Assembly: GCA_937906165.1 (NCBI GenBank)
Contig: CALCYA010000143.1
Span: 1 to 27,093 of the forward strand
Reading direction: 5' to 3'
DNA from: an uncultured Bacteroidales bacterium
GTDB taxonomy: Bacteria > Bacteroidota > Bacteroidia > Bacteroidales > Bacteroidaceae
Length of the DNA stretch: 27,093 nt
Of this stretch, positions 1 through 7,802 are shown piece after piece. Each line of letters starts with the position of its first letter. Position 1 is the stretch's first letter. The notes beneath the pieces are model-generated. The model ran no database searches. It had not been told where the DNA came from and saw only the letters and a list, made by a program, of their open reading frames with translations. A program made the translations under genes and the position numbers.

Positions 1-45
1 GTAGGTTATGCCGTTTGGGTTGCGAAAAGCAAAACGAGTCAATGA
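1..45 (+). CDS. C-terminal end of an upstream gene (partial, unidentified)
   Basis: From the first base, frame 1 is open for 14 codons (ending in ...VAKSKTSQ) and stops with TGA at 43-45, 34 bases before the transporter start. The position fits the tail of an upstream gene in the same operon as the transporter, possibly a glycoside hydrolase given the usual company of GPH symporters. That guess is context only. Fourteen open codons could also occur by chance, and the product cannot be named. Confidence 0.25.
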   Translation, partial: VGYAVWVAKSKTSQ

Positions 46-79
46 CAGTGCAAATGACAAACTAAAACAATAAAAGACA

Positions 80-1468
80 ATGGCAACTTTAAAAGAAAAA
101 ATCGGCTATGGATTCGGTGACATGGCCTCTTCAATGTTCTGGAAGATTTTCAGTGCTTATCTTCCGGTGTTCTATGCAATGGTATTCAAACTCGACCTGG
201 GAACGACTGCAATCCTCATGCTGGTTACCCGTATCTGGGACGCCGTTTCCGACCCTATGATGGGTATCATTGCCGACCGCACAAACACAAAATGGGGTAA
301 ATACAGACCATACCTCCTGTGGATAGCCGTTCCGTTTGCGGTAGCCGGCGTGCTGCTGTTCACCAAGCCAAACCTCGGTGAAACAGGCAATACCGTGTGG
401 GCATTCGTGACATACATCCTTATGATGACCGTGTACACAGCCATCAACGTGCCTTACGGCTCAATGCTGGGTGTTATAACAGAGGACAGCGACGAGAAGA
501 CCGTGTTCTCATCATTCCGCATGTTCTTTGCCTACGGCGGCTCGTTCATCGTGCTCGCATTGTGGGAACCTCTTTGTAACTTCTTCGCAGGCACAAGCGG
601 TGAGATGACACTCGACCCCGATGCATGGCAGTACGGAATGATTGTAGTGGGTGTGGCGTGCGTAATATTCTTCGTACTCACATTCGCCATGACAAAGGAG
701 AGAGTGAAGACATCGCCAAAGACAACAAGCATAGGCGACGACCTCGGTTCACTGCTGCACAACGGTCCATGGTGGATACTCCTCGGCGGCGTACTCTTCT
801 TCAACTTCTTCAACGCCATACGTTACTCAGTAATACCGTTCTACTTTGCAACACTCATTGCAAAGGACGCGAGCCTGTCGATATTCTCCATCGACTTCAT
901 GTTCTACGCCGGCATATTCCTTGCCGTGGGCGAGGTGGCAAACATGATTGGAGTAGCCGTTGCAACACCAATCACATTCAAGCTTGGCAAGAAAGGCACA
1001 TTCCTGTGGTCGCTCTTTGCACTCATTGCACTGTGCATCGCATTCTATTATGTACCTACAAGCGGCAACGGAGCATACTGGACACTCCTTGTATTGCAGA
1101 TTCTCGTATGTATTCTCACAGGTATCGTCTCACCGCTCGTTTGGAGCATGTATGCCGATATCTCTGACTATGCCGAGCTCAAGTTCAAGACCGCATCTAC
1201 AGGCCTCATCTTCTCATCATCATCAATGGCCCAGAAGTTCGGCGGAGCCTTCGGTGCATCGGCAGTGATGTGGATTCTTGCAGCCTTCGGCTTCAACACC
1301 GATGAGGGTGCCGTGCAGACAGCAGATGCAATAGAGGGAATAAGACTGCTCATGAGCTGGATTCCTGCTGCCGTAGCCGGCATATCGGCATTCTTCATCT
1401 TCATCTATCCGCTTACCACAAAGCGCATGAGGGAGATAGGCGAAAAGCTGAAAGAGATAAGAGAGTAA
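80..1468 (+). CDS. GPH-family (MFS-type) sugar:cation symporter
   Basis: This is a 462-residue inner-membrane protein with about 11-12 hydrophobic segments, the usual size for the glycoside-pentoside-hexuronide:cation symporter family, which imports sugars or glycosides with Na+ or H+. The N-terminus shows the family pattern GYGFGD (residues 9-14). The signature of the first cytoplasmic loop follows at about residues 51-78 (RIWDAVSDP, then ADRTNTKWGKYRP). A second half-signature, STGLIFSSSSMAQKFGGAFG, lies in the C-terminal half. The ATG at 80 is preceded by an A-rich leader with no Shine-Dalgarno sequence, which is normal for Bacteroidota. It ends just before a 46-bp palindrome that separates it from the convergent purH. 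The substrate cannot be read from sequence; a plant oligosaccharide or monosaccharide is plausible, since these transporters usually sit beside glycoside hydrolase genes. Confidence 0.9.
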   Translation: MATLKEKIGYGFGDMASSMFWKIFSAYLPVFYAMVFKLDLGTTAILMLVTRIWDAVSDPMMGIIADRTNTKWGKYRPYLLWIAVPFAVAGVLLFTKPNLGETGNTVWAFVTYILMMTVYTAINVPYGSMLGVITEDSDEKTVFSSFRMFFAYGGSFIVLALWEPLCNFFAGTSGEMTLDPDAWQYGMIVVGVACVIFFVLTFAMTKERVKTSPKTTSIGDDLGSLLHNGPWWILLGGVLFFNFFNAIRYSVIPFYFATLIAKDASLSIFSIDFMFYAGIFLAVGEVANMIGVAVATPITFKLGKKGTFLWSLFALIALCIAFYYVPTSGNGAYWTLLVLQILVCILTGIVSPLVWSMYADISDYAELKFKTASTGLIFSSSSMAQKFGGAFGASAVMWILAAFGFNTDEGAVQTADAIEGIRLLMSWIPAAVAGISAFFIFIYPLTTKRMREIGEKLKEIRE

Positions 1469-1477
1469 TAACATGTC

Positions 1478-1523
1478 TATAACAGAATTGAGGCGCACCG
1501 CGGTGCGCCTCAATTCTGTTATA
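1478..1523. terminator. Bidirectional terminator: 46-bp perfect palindrome
   Basis: Two 23-base arms pair without a mismatch or spacer. The centre is GC-rich (GGCGCACCGCGGTGCGCC) and the outer parts are AT-rich, so in either direction a GC hairpin is followed by a U-containing tract. It lies 9 bases after the transporter stop and about 90 bases before the purH stop, the expected place for a shared terminator of convergent genes. Confidence 0.85.
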
Positions 1524-1612
1524 TAGTGTAATGTCCATGAATTCCTCAGTACCCAATGCCTTATCAGCCGCTGCAGCTATGATATTTTGATCGGGTATAT
1601 GGGAAAAGTTTC

Positions 1613-3142
1613 TCAATGTTTAAAGTGGCGCATGCCGGTACACAACATGGTTATTCCGTATTCATTGGCTTTCTTGACTGAATCTTCGTCACGAACACTA
1701 CCACCCGGTTGGACAATAGCCGTAACACCATATTGAGAAGCCAAAGTAACTGTATCGTCAAACGGGAAGAAACCGTCCGAAGCCAACACCAATCCTTCTG
1801 TGTATCCTGCAGCCGCAGCCTGCTTCAGGGCGATTTCAGCAGAACCCACACGATTCATCTGACCTGCACCCACACCTACAGTCTTGCCCTCTTTCACCAC
1901 CACGATAGCATTGGATTTAACGTGCTTCACAATTCTCCAGCCAAAGTTAAGGTCAATCACCTGTCCGGCAGTCGGTTTTGTTTCGGTGACACACATTTCA
2001 GCAGTCACCTCAGTAGTAGACTTATCCAAATCCTGAACAAGCAGACCACCGTTCACACTTACATACTGGTTCACGACACGTTCATCCTTTGTCATGTCCA
2101 CCTGCAAGAGACGGAGGTTCTTCTTGGTGCAAAGTACTTCCAACGCACCTTCGGAGAAGGAAGGAGCCATGATGATTTCCAAGAAAACAGGCTTCATCAA
2201 TTCAGCAGCCTCACGAGTAACCTCACGATTTACAGCAACAATACCTCCAAAGATACTTACCTTGTCGGCTTCGTATGCCTTGGTCCATGCATCTACCACA
2301 TCCGTACCTATGGCCGCACCGCAAGGATTCATGTGCTTCAAGCCCACACAGAACGGCTCGTCAAACTCTCTCACGATACAAAGGGCCGCATTGGCATCCT
2401 GAATATTATTGTATGAGAGTTCCTTGCCGTTCAACTGCTTGGCATTGACCAATGAGTAAGAGCCGGAGTCGGCAGAACCGTAGAATTTGGCTTGCTGATG
2501 AGGATTCTCGCCATAACGCAAACCTTGTACCAGATCGAACTCCAGAAAAAGCTTTTCGTTCAATCCTGCAGCCTTGCGCATATAAGTAGCGATCATTGAA
2601 TCATATTCGGCAGTATGTGTATATGCCTTTGCCGAAAGTTGCAAACGGGTTCCGACAGTTGTATTCCCACCCTCTTTTATTTCTTCGATAATGGTCGCAT
2701 AATCCGCCGGATCGCAAACTACAGTCACATCCTTATAGTTCTTGGCAGCCGAGCGGAGCATAGAAGGACCGCCGATGTCGATATTTTCTATGGCATCTTC
2801 CATGGTAACATCCGGTTTGGCAATAGTCTGACGGAACGGATAGAGGTTTACACACACCATATCTATAAATTCAATGCCGTTGTCTTTCAGTGCCTGAAGA
2901 TGGCTTTCATCATCCCTGCGTGCAAGCAATCCGCCATGCACCTTCGGATGCAGTGTCTTTACACGTCCGTCACATATTTCAGGAAATCCTGTTACATCAC
3001 TGATGTTGATAACCTCCACATTGCTGTCACGCAAAAGTTTCATAGTACCACCTGTGGCAATAATCTCCCAGCCCAAAGAACGGAGTTGCTGTGCAAATTC
3101 CACGACACCGGTCTTGTCGCTGACGCTGATAAGTGCTCTCAT
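1613..3142 (-). CDS. purH: Bifunctional AICAR transformylase / IMP cyclohydrolase (PurH)
   Basis: PurH catalyses the last two steps of de novo purine synthesis: formyl transfer from 10-formyl-THF to AICAR, then ring closure to IMP. At 509 residues it is near the family norm. The N-terminal MGS-like cyclohydrolase domain (about 1-135) shows ISVSDKTG, ATGGT (30-34), KTLHPKVHGG and GGPSMLRSAAKN (about 124-135). The transformylase domain carries LRYGENPHQ (208-216) and the catalytic KHMNPCG (269-275). The protein ends in the usual MRHFKH. It is the last gene of the minus-strand purine cluster, 29 bases downstream of the purF-like gene with no hairpin between them, so the two are probably co-transcribed. 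All motifs needed for both activities are visible. Confidence 0.98.
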   Translation of the reverse strand: MRALISVSDKTGVVEFAQQLRSLGWEIIATGGTMKLLRDSNVEVINISDVTGFPEICDGRVKTLHPKVHGGLLARRDDESHLQALKDNGIEFIDMVCVNLYPFRQTIAKPDVTMEDAIENIDIGGPSMLRSAAKNYKDVTVVCDPADYATIIEEIKEGGNTTVGTRLQLSAKAYTHTAEYDSMIATYMRKAAGLNEKLFLEFDLVQGLRYGENPHQQAKFYGSADSGSYSLVNAKQLNGKELSYNNIQDANAALCIVREFDEPFCVGLKHMNPCGAAIGTDVVDAWTKAYEADKVSIFGGIVAVNREVTREAAELMKPVFLEIIMAPSFSEGALEVLCTKKNLRLLQVDMTKDERVVNQYVSVNGGLLVQDLDKSTTEVTAEMCVTETKPTAGQVIDLNFGWRIVKHVKSNAIVVVKEGKTVGVGAGQMNRVGSAEIALKQAAAAGYTEGLVLASDGFFPFDDTVTLASQYGVTAIVQPGGSVRDEDSVKKANEYGITMLCTGMRHFKH

Positions 3143-3171
3143 ATATTTAAAATTTAAATGGATTCTTATAT

Positions 3172-4593
3172 TTATTCAGTATAACTGCTATTGTCCCAAC
3201 AATGGGTACACAACTCACATTTCGGTAGTCCGATTGCATTTACAAGGTCATCAAGACGTTGGAACTTGAGCGATGTGAGTTGCAGATGCTTACGCATGAT
3301 TTCTACCATTTCCTTATGTTTCTCACCATCCGGATTGACATATTTCATACATGTTTCATCCGTAAGATTATCGACACCCTCCATATCTCTGATAATTCTG
3401 CGGGCATAGAGGTCGTAAGTACTACGGGATGTAGAGAAGTTCAAGAATCGACAAGGGAAAATCAATGGCGGGCATGCGATACGCATGTGTATTTCCTTGA
3501 TACCTGTATCGTGAAGTTTCACTATATTGTCTTTCAATTGTGTACCTCTTACAATGGAGTCGTCCATGAATACCACTCGCTTGCCATAAGTCAGTTTTTC
3601 ATTCGGAAGAAGTTTCATTTTGGCAACCAAATCTCTCATCTTCTGGTTCTGAGGCATGAAACTTCGTGGCCAGGTCGGAGTATATTTCACAAACGGTCTC
3701 TTGTAAGGTACAACCTTCTGGTTGGCATAGCCTATGGCATGTCCGACACCTGAATCCGGAATACCTGCCGCATAGTCAATATCAAGGTCAGCATCATGGC
3801 GGGCCATAGCAGCACCGCTTTCGTATCGTGCATCCTCTACATTGATACCTTCATACCATGCCGAAGGATAGCCGTAATACACCCAAAGAAAGGAGCATAC
3901 CTGCTTACGGCATCCCGGAGGAGTAACTTCACGGACACCGTCTGCGCTCATCTGTACTATTTCACCGGGGCCAAGGTCTCTTACAAAGCTATAACCCAAG
4001 TTCGCATAACTGGAGCTCTCACTGGCACAAACATAGCCCTTGTCATTCTTACCTATTGATATCGGTGTCCTTCCGAATTTGTCGCGGGCTGCATAAATGG
4101 CATGGTCAGTAAGGACAAGCATAGAGCATGAACCTTTGACATTGTTCTGTACATATTCAATTCCTTCTTTAATAGAATTACCCATACCTATAAGCATGGC
4201 TACCAGTTCTGTAGCATTAATCTCCGAGCTTGACAGTTCAGCAAAATGCATGCGCTGACTCAACATCTTTTCTGTGAGTTCTTCAATATTTTCAATGCGG
4301 GCTACAGTAACGACAGCATATCTTCCCAAATGTGAAGTGATAGTGATAGGTTGTGATTCACTGTCAGAAATGACACCTATACCCATTTGTGAGTCACCGA
4401 ATCGAGGAAGTTCATCTTCGAATTTGTTTCTAAAGTATCCATTTTCCAATGAATGGATAGAACGGATGAACTTCGAACCATTATAGAATGCCATACCTGC
4501 ACGCTTGGTGCCTAAATGCGAATGGTAGTCTGTACCATAAAAAACATCACTTACACATTCCTGACGTGATACACATCCAAAAAAACCAGACAT
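3172..4593 (-). CDS. PurF-like amidophosphoribosyltransferase homologue with degenerate glutaminase site
   Basis: This 473-residue protein has the PurF architecture: an N-terminal Ntn-type glutaminase fold (about 1-230) and a C-terminal phosphoribosyltransferase domain. The PRPP loop is intact (VVFMDDSIVRGTQLK, about 340-354). Cysteines sit where the [4Fe-4S] ligands of Bacillus-type PurF occur: Cys233 (QVCSF), Cys381 (FPCRF) and the cluster Cys459/462/465. The glutaminase residues are lost. The catalytic Cys after Met is Ser (MSGFFG), the HRGQ segment reads HLGTKRAGM, and the oxyanion Asn-Gly (normally HNGNL) is replaced in VARIENIEEL. It is therefore unlikely to hydrolyse glutamine; it might use free ammonia, act with a partner, or have another role. 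I recall such paralogues next to a canonical, longer PurF in Bacteroidales, but that is from memory. It lies between purM and purH. Confidence 0.85.
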   Translation of the reverse strand: MSGFFGCVSRQECVSDVFYGTDYHSHLGTKRAGMAFYNGSKFIRSIHSLENGYFRNKFEDELPRFGDSQMGIGVISDSESQPITITSHLGRYAVVTVARIENIEELTEKMLSQRMHFAELSSSEINATELVAMLIGMGNSIKEGIEYVQNNVKGSCSMLVLTDHAIYAARDKFGRTPISIGKNDKGYVCASESSSYANLGYSFVRDLGPGEIVQMSADGVREVTPPGCRKQVCSFLWVYYGYPSAWYEGINVEDARYESGAAMARHDADLDIDYAAGIPDSGVGHAIGYANQKVVPYKRPFVKYTPTWPRSFMPQNQKMRDLVAKMKLLPNEKLTYGKRVVFMDDSIVRGTQLKDNIVKLHDTGIKEIHMRIACPPLIFPCRFLNFSTSRSTYDLYARRIIRDMEGVDNLTDETCMKYVNPDGEKHKEMVEIMRKHLQLTSLKFQRLDDLVNAIGLPKCELCTHCWDNSSYTE

Positions 4594-4655
4594 AGCTTAA
4601 TTAATAATTTGTTATACTTTTATTTATATTTTAAATCCTAAAAAAACAGTTATGT

Positions 4656-4691
4656 AAAAATAGTGCACTACATTTGCATGTAGCGCACTAT
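4656..4691 (-). terminator. Intrinsic terminator after purM (14-bp stem, GCAA tetraloop)
   Basis: In the minus-strand transcript a 14-bp stem (one G-U wobble, otherwise perfect) closes a GCAA loop of the stable GNRA class and is followed directly by five U residues. It starts 5 bases after the purM stop. The remaining gap before the purF-like start, about 60 bases, is AT-rich and shows no clear TAnnTTTG box. The purF-like and purH genes therefore either have a promoter I cannot recognise or depend on read-through. Confidence 0.8.
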
Positions 4692-4696
4692 CTCCT

Positions 4697-5872
4697 TTAC
4701 CTGTAGGTAAATACACCATAATCTGAGCGTATAATCAACTCCTTATTTCCACCGCTCTCTTCTATATGCCCTACAATCTGGGCATCTATACCGAAGCTTT
4801 TCGAAATTGCAATGACTTCTTCTGCATATTCGGGAGAAATATACACTTCCATACGATGTCCCATGTTGAAAACCTTGTACATCTCATACCAGTCCGTCTG
4901 ACTTTGTTCATGAATGGTCTTGAACAATGGAGGAACCGGGAACATGTTATCCTTGATTACACGGCAATTATCACCCACAAAATGAAGTACTTTAGTTTGT
5001 GCGCCACCGGAACAATGTACCATACCGTGAATTTCCGGACGTAGCTTGTCGAGCAGCTTTTTTACCAACGGTGCATAAGTACGGGTCGGAGAAAGCACCA
5101 ACTTACCTGCATCTACAGGAGAGCCTTCCACTTCGTCTGTCAATGCCAATGTTCCGCTATATACGAGATCCTCGGGTACACCTTTATCATAACTCTCAGG
5201 GTATTTCTCGGCAAGATATCTTGAAAACACATCGTGGCGGGCACTAGTCAAGCCATTGCTTCCCATGCCGCCATTGTACTCCTTTTCGTATGTGGCCTGA
5301 CCGTAAGAAGCCAATCCGACGATAACGTCACCCGGGCGGATATTGGCATTGTCAATCACATCACTGCGCTTCATGCGGCATGTAACAGTGGAGTCAACGA
5401 TTATGGTACGTACCAAATCACCCACATCGGCAGTCTCTCCGCCTGTTGCATATACACCAATGCCCATTTCGCGAAGCTCGGCAAGGAGTTCATCTGTACC
5501 GTTGATTATAGCAGAGATCACCTCACCGGGTACAAGGAGCTTGTTGCGTCCAATAGTTGATGAAACAAGAATGTTGTCTACCGCACCCACACAAAGCAAA
5601 TCGTCGATATTCATAATGAGCGCATCCTGGGCAATACCTTTCCATACGCTCAAGTCACCTGTTTCTTTCCAATAGAGATAAGCGAGAGATGATTTTGTTC
5701 CTGCCCCATCAGCATGCATGATATTGCAATACTCAGAGTCCCCTCCCAATATGTCAGGGATAATTTTACAAAATGCCTTTGGAAAAATCCCTTTGTCAAT
5801 ATTCTTTATGGCATTGTGTACATCTTCTTTGGATGCAGAAACGCCACGTTGCATATATCTTTGGTTACTCAT
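4697..5872 (-). CDS. purM: Phosphoribosylformylglycinamidine cyclo-ligase, AIR synthase (PurM, Bacteroidota type)
   Basis: PurM closes the imidazole ring of FGAM with ATP to give AIR in purine synthesis. The protein (391 residues from the chosen start) has the PurM/PurL-type ATP-binding and C-terminal domains. Visible motifs are HADGAGTKSSLAY (substrate and Mg), AQDALIMNIDDLLCVGA, GGETADVGD, GLASYGQATYEKEYNGGMGSNG and HCSGGAQTK. It is longer and more divergent than the roughly 345-residue enterobacterial enzyme, matching the Bacteroidota form as I remember it. The start MSNQRYMQRG at 5872 is preferred over the ATG at 5893, because a -7 box at 5895-5902 would place the transcription start downstream of the earlier ATG. 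It is first in the minus-strand purine cluster and is followed by its own terminator hairpin. Confidence 0.9.
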   Translation of the reverse strand: MSNQRYMQRGVSASKEDVHNAIKNIDKGIFPKAFCKIIPDILGGDSEYCNIMHADGAGTKSSLAYLYWKETGDLSVWKGIAQDALIMNIDDLLCVGAVDNILVSSTIGRNKLLVPGEVISAIINGTDELLAELREMGIGVYATGGETADVGDLVRTIIVDSTVTCRMKRSDVIDNANIRPGDVIVGLASYGQATYEKEYNGGMGSNGLTSARHDVFSRYLAEKYPESYDKGVPEDLVYSGTLALTDEVEGSPVDAGKLVLSPTRTYAPLVKKLLDKLRPEIHGMVHCSGGAQTKVLHFVGDNCRVIKDNMFPVPPLFKTIHEQSQTDWYEMYKVFNMGHRMEVYISPEYAEEVIAISKSFGIDAQIVGHIEESGGNKELIIRSDYGVFTYR

Positions 5873-5894
5873 GGGCTTTAGATTTATTGGCATG

Positions 5895-5927
5895 CAAATA
5901 TAGCAACAAACGGGCGAGAAACATCAA
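5895..5927 (-). promoter_or_regulatory. Candidate purM promoter
   Basis: On the minus strand TATATTTG (5902-5895) matches the Bacteroidota -7 consensus TAnnTTTG, with a TTG 22 bases upstream (5927-5925) as a weak -33 element. A second -7 match, TATTTTTG, lies at 5987-5980 without a clear -33 partner and would give a leader of about 100 bases. The proximal box decides the purM start codon. Confidence 0.5.
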
Positions 5928-6199
5928 GCTTGCTTGAATGTTTTTTACTGCGAGTGGAGTCTATATTCGCGATTTACTGCAAAAATACAAATTATTAAGC
6001 AAATGCCCATATAAATAGGGCCTTTAAATTGCTTGTATCGAGTAAATCCTATGCAAATACTACTTTTCTAAGAAGCTGTCAAGTAAAAGATTGCCGAGAA
6101 AGGCCAAAAGCAAAAAAGACAAAGACGCCAATAGGGCTTCGGACAATATTAGAATCCAAATCATCAAGTTCAATTGACAGATTATCGGAACAATTCCAA
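5928..6199. other. Intergenic region menA-purM, no confident gene
   Basis: This stretch is AT-rich. It contains the distal candidate purM -7 box (5987-5980). On the minus strand there is a short open frame, 34 codons at 6164-6060 or 55 codons if started at 6227 inside menA. It would encode a Leu/Phe/Ile-rich peptide resembling one membrane helix (MIWILILSEALLASL...). No promoter or homology is recognisable for it. The plus-strand frame across the same place is lysine/serine-rich and also unconvincing. No terminator hairpin was seen behind menA. Confidence 0.4.
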
Positions 6200-7093
6200 C
6201 TACATTCTTGCCGGCAAAGGAGCACATGTACACGCAACCAGAAACATCAAAGAGAATAACAGAAGATTAACGGCCGTTCTCCCTAAAAGCGGATTCAGTC
6301 CAGCACCTTGCACTTGACATAACACCATCCAGGTTCTGTAATGCAGTAAAAGATAAACAGCAGGAACAAGCAATGACCATGAAGGAAGCACTGACCACAC
6401 GGGAATCATGACTGCCATGCCTGATATGCCAGACAGCAGGTAGGCTATGCTCATGAATCTGCGGCCGAAAATGACAACCGTAGTGCGTTTGCCTACAGAC
6501 GCATCATCTTCCATATCCCTGTAATTGTTCACTATAAGCACATTCGCCGCAAGCAAACCTACAGCAACAGATGTAGGCAATGCCATATCCACACACTCCC
6601 AAGTGCCGGTTTGAAGGTAACATGTGAATGTTACGGGAATTAATCCGAAGAAGACTATAACAGCCAGATCGCCCAATCCGTGGTGCGACAATGGATATGG
6701 GCCTGCACTGTAAGCCAAAGCAAACAACATAATCAGAGCACCCAAAACAACAAGCCACCAAGAACCGTATATAAGCATCACGCATCCTGCAATGGCCGCC
6801 AATGTCAAAGTGGCAAAGGTAGCCCTCTTCATCGCTTCAGGCGATATTGTACCCTCGGTTACTCCACGCCTGAATCCGGCACGTCCCTTCCGGTCAATTC
6901 CATTTTTGTAATCGTAGTACTCATTACCGAAGTTGGACGCTATCTGCGCAAGCATAGCAAACAGAAGACACAGCAAAGCCGGGACCGTCTTGAACGAACC
7001 AAGCATAATAGCACATCCGGTTCCGGCAATTACTCCAGCCACACTCACGGGTAGAGTCCTGAGCCTCATTGCCTCAATCCAACTTTTAATCAT
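6200..7093 (-). CDS. menA: 1,4-dihydroxy-2-naphthoate polyprenyltransferase (MenA)
   Basis: MenA is an integral-membrane UbiA-family enzyme that attaches the polyprenyl tail to DHNA, giving demethylmenaquinone. The 297-residue protein has about 8-9 hydrophobic helices. The first Asp-rich motif is NEYYDYKNGID (57-67), which binds the Mg-diphosphate. It is followed by the RKGRAGFRRGVTEGTI loop. The second motif is NNYRDMEDD (189-197), followed by VGKRT. Its ATG overlaps the menG stop by four bases (ATGA at 7093-7090), indicating translational coupling. It is last in the minus-strand operon transporter-menG-menA. The prenyl donor may come from the synthase at 21059-22033. Confidence 0.95.
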   Translation of the reverse strand: MIKSWIEAMRLRTLPVSVAGVIAGTGCAIMLGSFKTVPALLCLLFAMLAQIASNFGNEYYDYKNGIDRKGRAGFRRGVTEGTISPEAMKRATFATLTLAAIAGCVMLIYGSWWLVVLGALIMLFALAYSAGPYPLSHHGLGDLAVIVFFGLIPVTFTCYLQTGTWECVDMALPTSVAVGLLAANVLIVNNYRDMEDDASVGKRTTVVIFGRRFMSIAYLLSGISGMAVMIPVWSVLPSWSLLVPAVYLLLHYRTWMVLCQVQGAGLNPLLGRTAVNLLLFSLMFLVACTCAPLPARM

Positions 7094-7794
7094 CGTTTTT
7101 CCTTTTTACCTACATACATCCTACACACACCCAATGTCAACGGAGTATGCTCTACCGCATCAAATCCGGCCGATTTCATTATAGAGATGAATCTGTCCGG
7201 TGCCGGGAAACGAAGTACAGAAGCCGGAAGGTATTCGTATGCTCCGCGATTTCCCGAGACAAGACCACCTATCGCCGGCAATATTTTCAGGAAGTATAGT
7301 TTGTAACACCAACGGACAAATGCATTTGTAGGAACCGAAAGTTCAAGTATAACGAGTTTTCCTCCGGGGAGCAGCACCCTGTACATCTCCTCAAGTCCAA
7401 GTTCCAAGTGTTCGAAATTACGCACTCCAAATCCCACCGATATACGATCAAAAGTATTGTCCGCGTATGGAAGAGCCTCACAGTCGGCAACATACAACTC
7501 AGCCGATACACTGGCTTTGCGTATCTTCTCCCTGCCTACCGTCATCATTCCTTCCGAAATATCCACTCCTATTACTTCACTGCCGTCAGACGCTTTCCTG
7601 GCAATCTCAATGGTGAAATCTCCAGTACCGCAAGCCACATCAAGAACCTTAAGCGGTTTAGCCTCGTCAATAATTTCACGCACAGCTTTTTTTCTCCAAC
7701 CTTTGTCTATGTTGAGTGAGAGAATATGATTCAGTCTGTCATAGTCGGGAGCAATGTTGTCAAAAAGCTTCCTGACACCCTCTTTCTTTGCCAT
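7090..7794 (-). CDS. menG: Demethylmenaquinone methyltransferase (MenG/UbiE)
   Basis: This is a class I SAM-dependent methyltransferase that C-methylates demethylmenaquinone in the final step of menaquinone synthesis. The chosen start gives 234 residues. The N-terminus VRKLFDNIAPDYDRLNHILS is typical of the family. The SAM motif is VLDVACGTGDF (about 50-60). The UbiE signature GFGVRNFEHLELGL and RVLLPGGKLVILELSVP follow. The ATG at 7794 (MAKKEG) is chosen over the one ten codons upstream because the latter lies inside the transporter gene; with 7794 the gap to the transporter stop is 8 bases. It overlaps menA by four bases. As the organism makes menaquinone, MenG is the better name than UbiE. 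Confidence 0.95.
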   Translation of the reverse strand: MAKKEGVRKLFDNIAPDYDRLNHILSLNIDKGWRKKAVREIIDEAKPLKVLDVACGTGDFTIEIARKASDGSEVIGVDISEGMMTVGREKIRKASVSAELYVADCEALPYADNTFDRISVGFGVRNFEHLELGLEEMYRVLLPGGKLVILELSVPTNAFVRWCYKLYFLKILPAIGGLVSGNRGAYEYLPASVLRFPAPDRFISIMKSAGFDAVEHTPLTLGVCRMYVGKKEKR

Positions 7795-7802
7795 AATTAT
7801 TT

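Noticed and set aside
6029..6259. A 76-codon + strand open frame downstream of menA
   Set aside because: Low-complexity Lys/Ser-rich sequence overlapping the 3' end of menA on the opposite strand; no promoter or homology.
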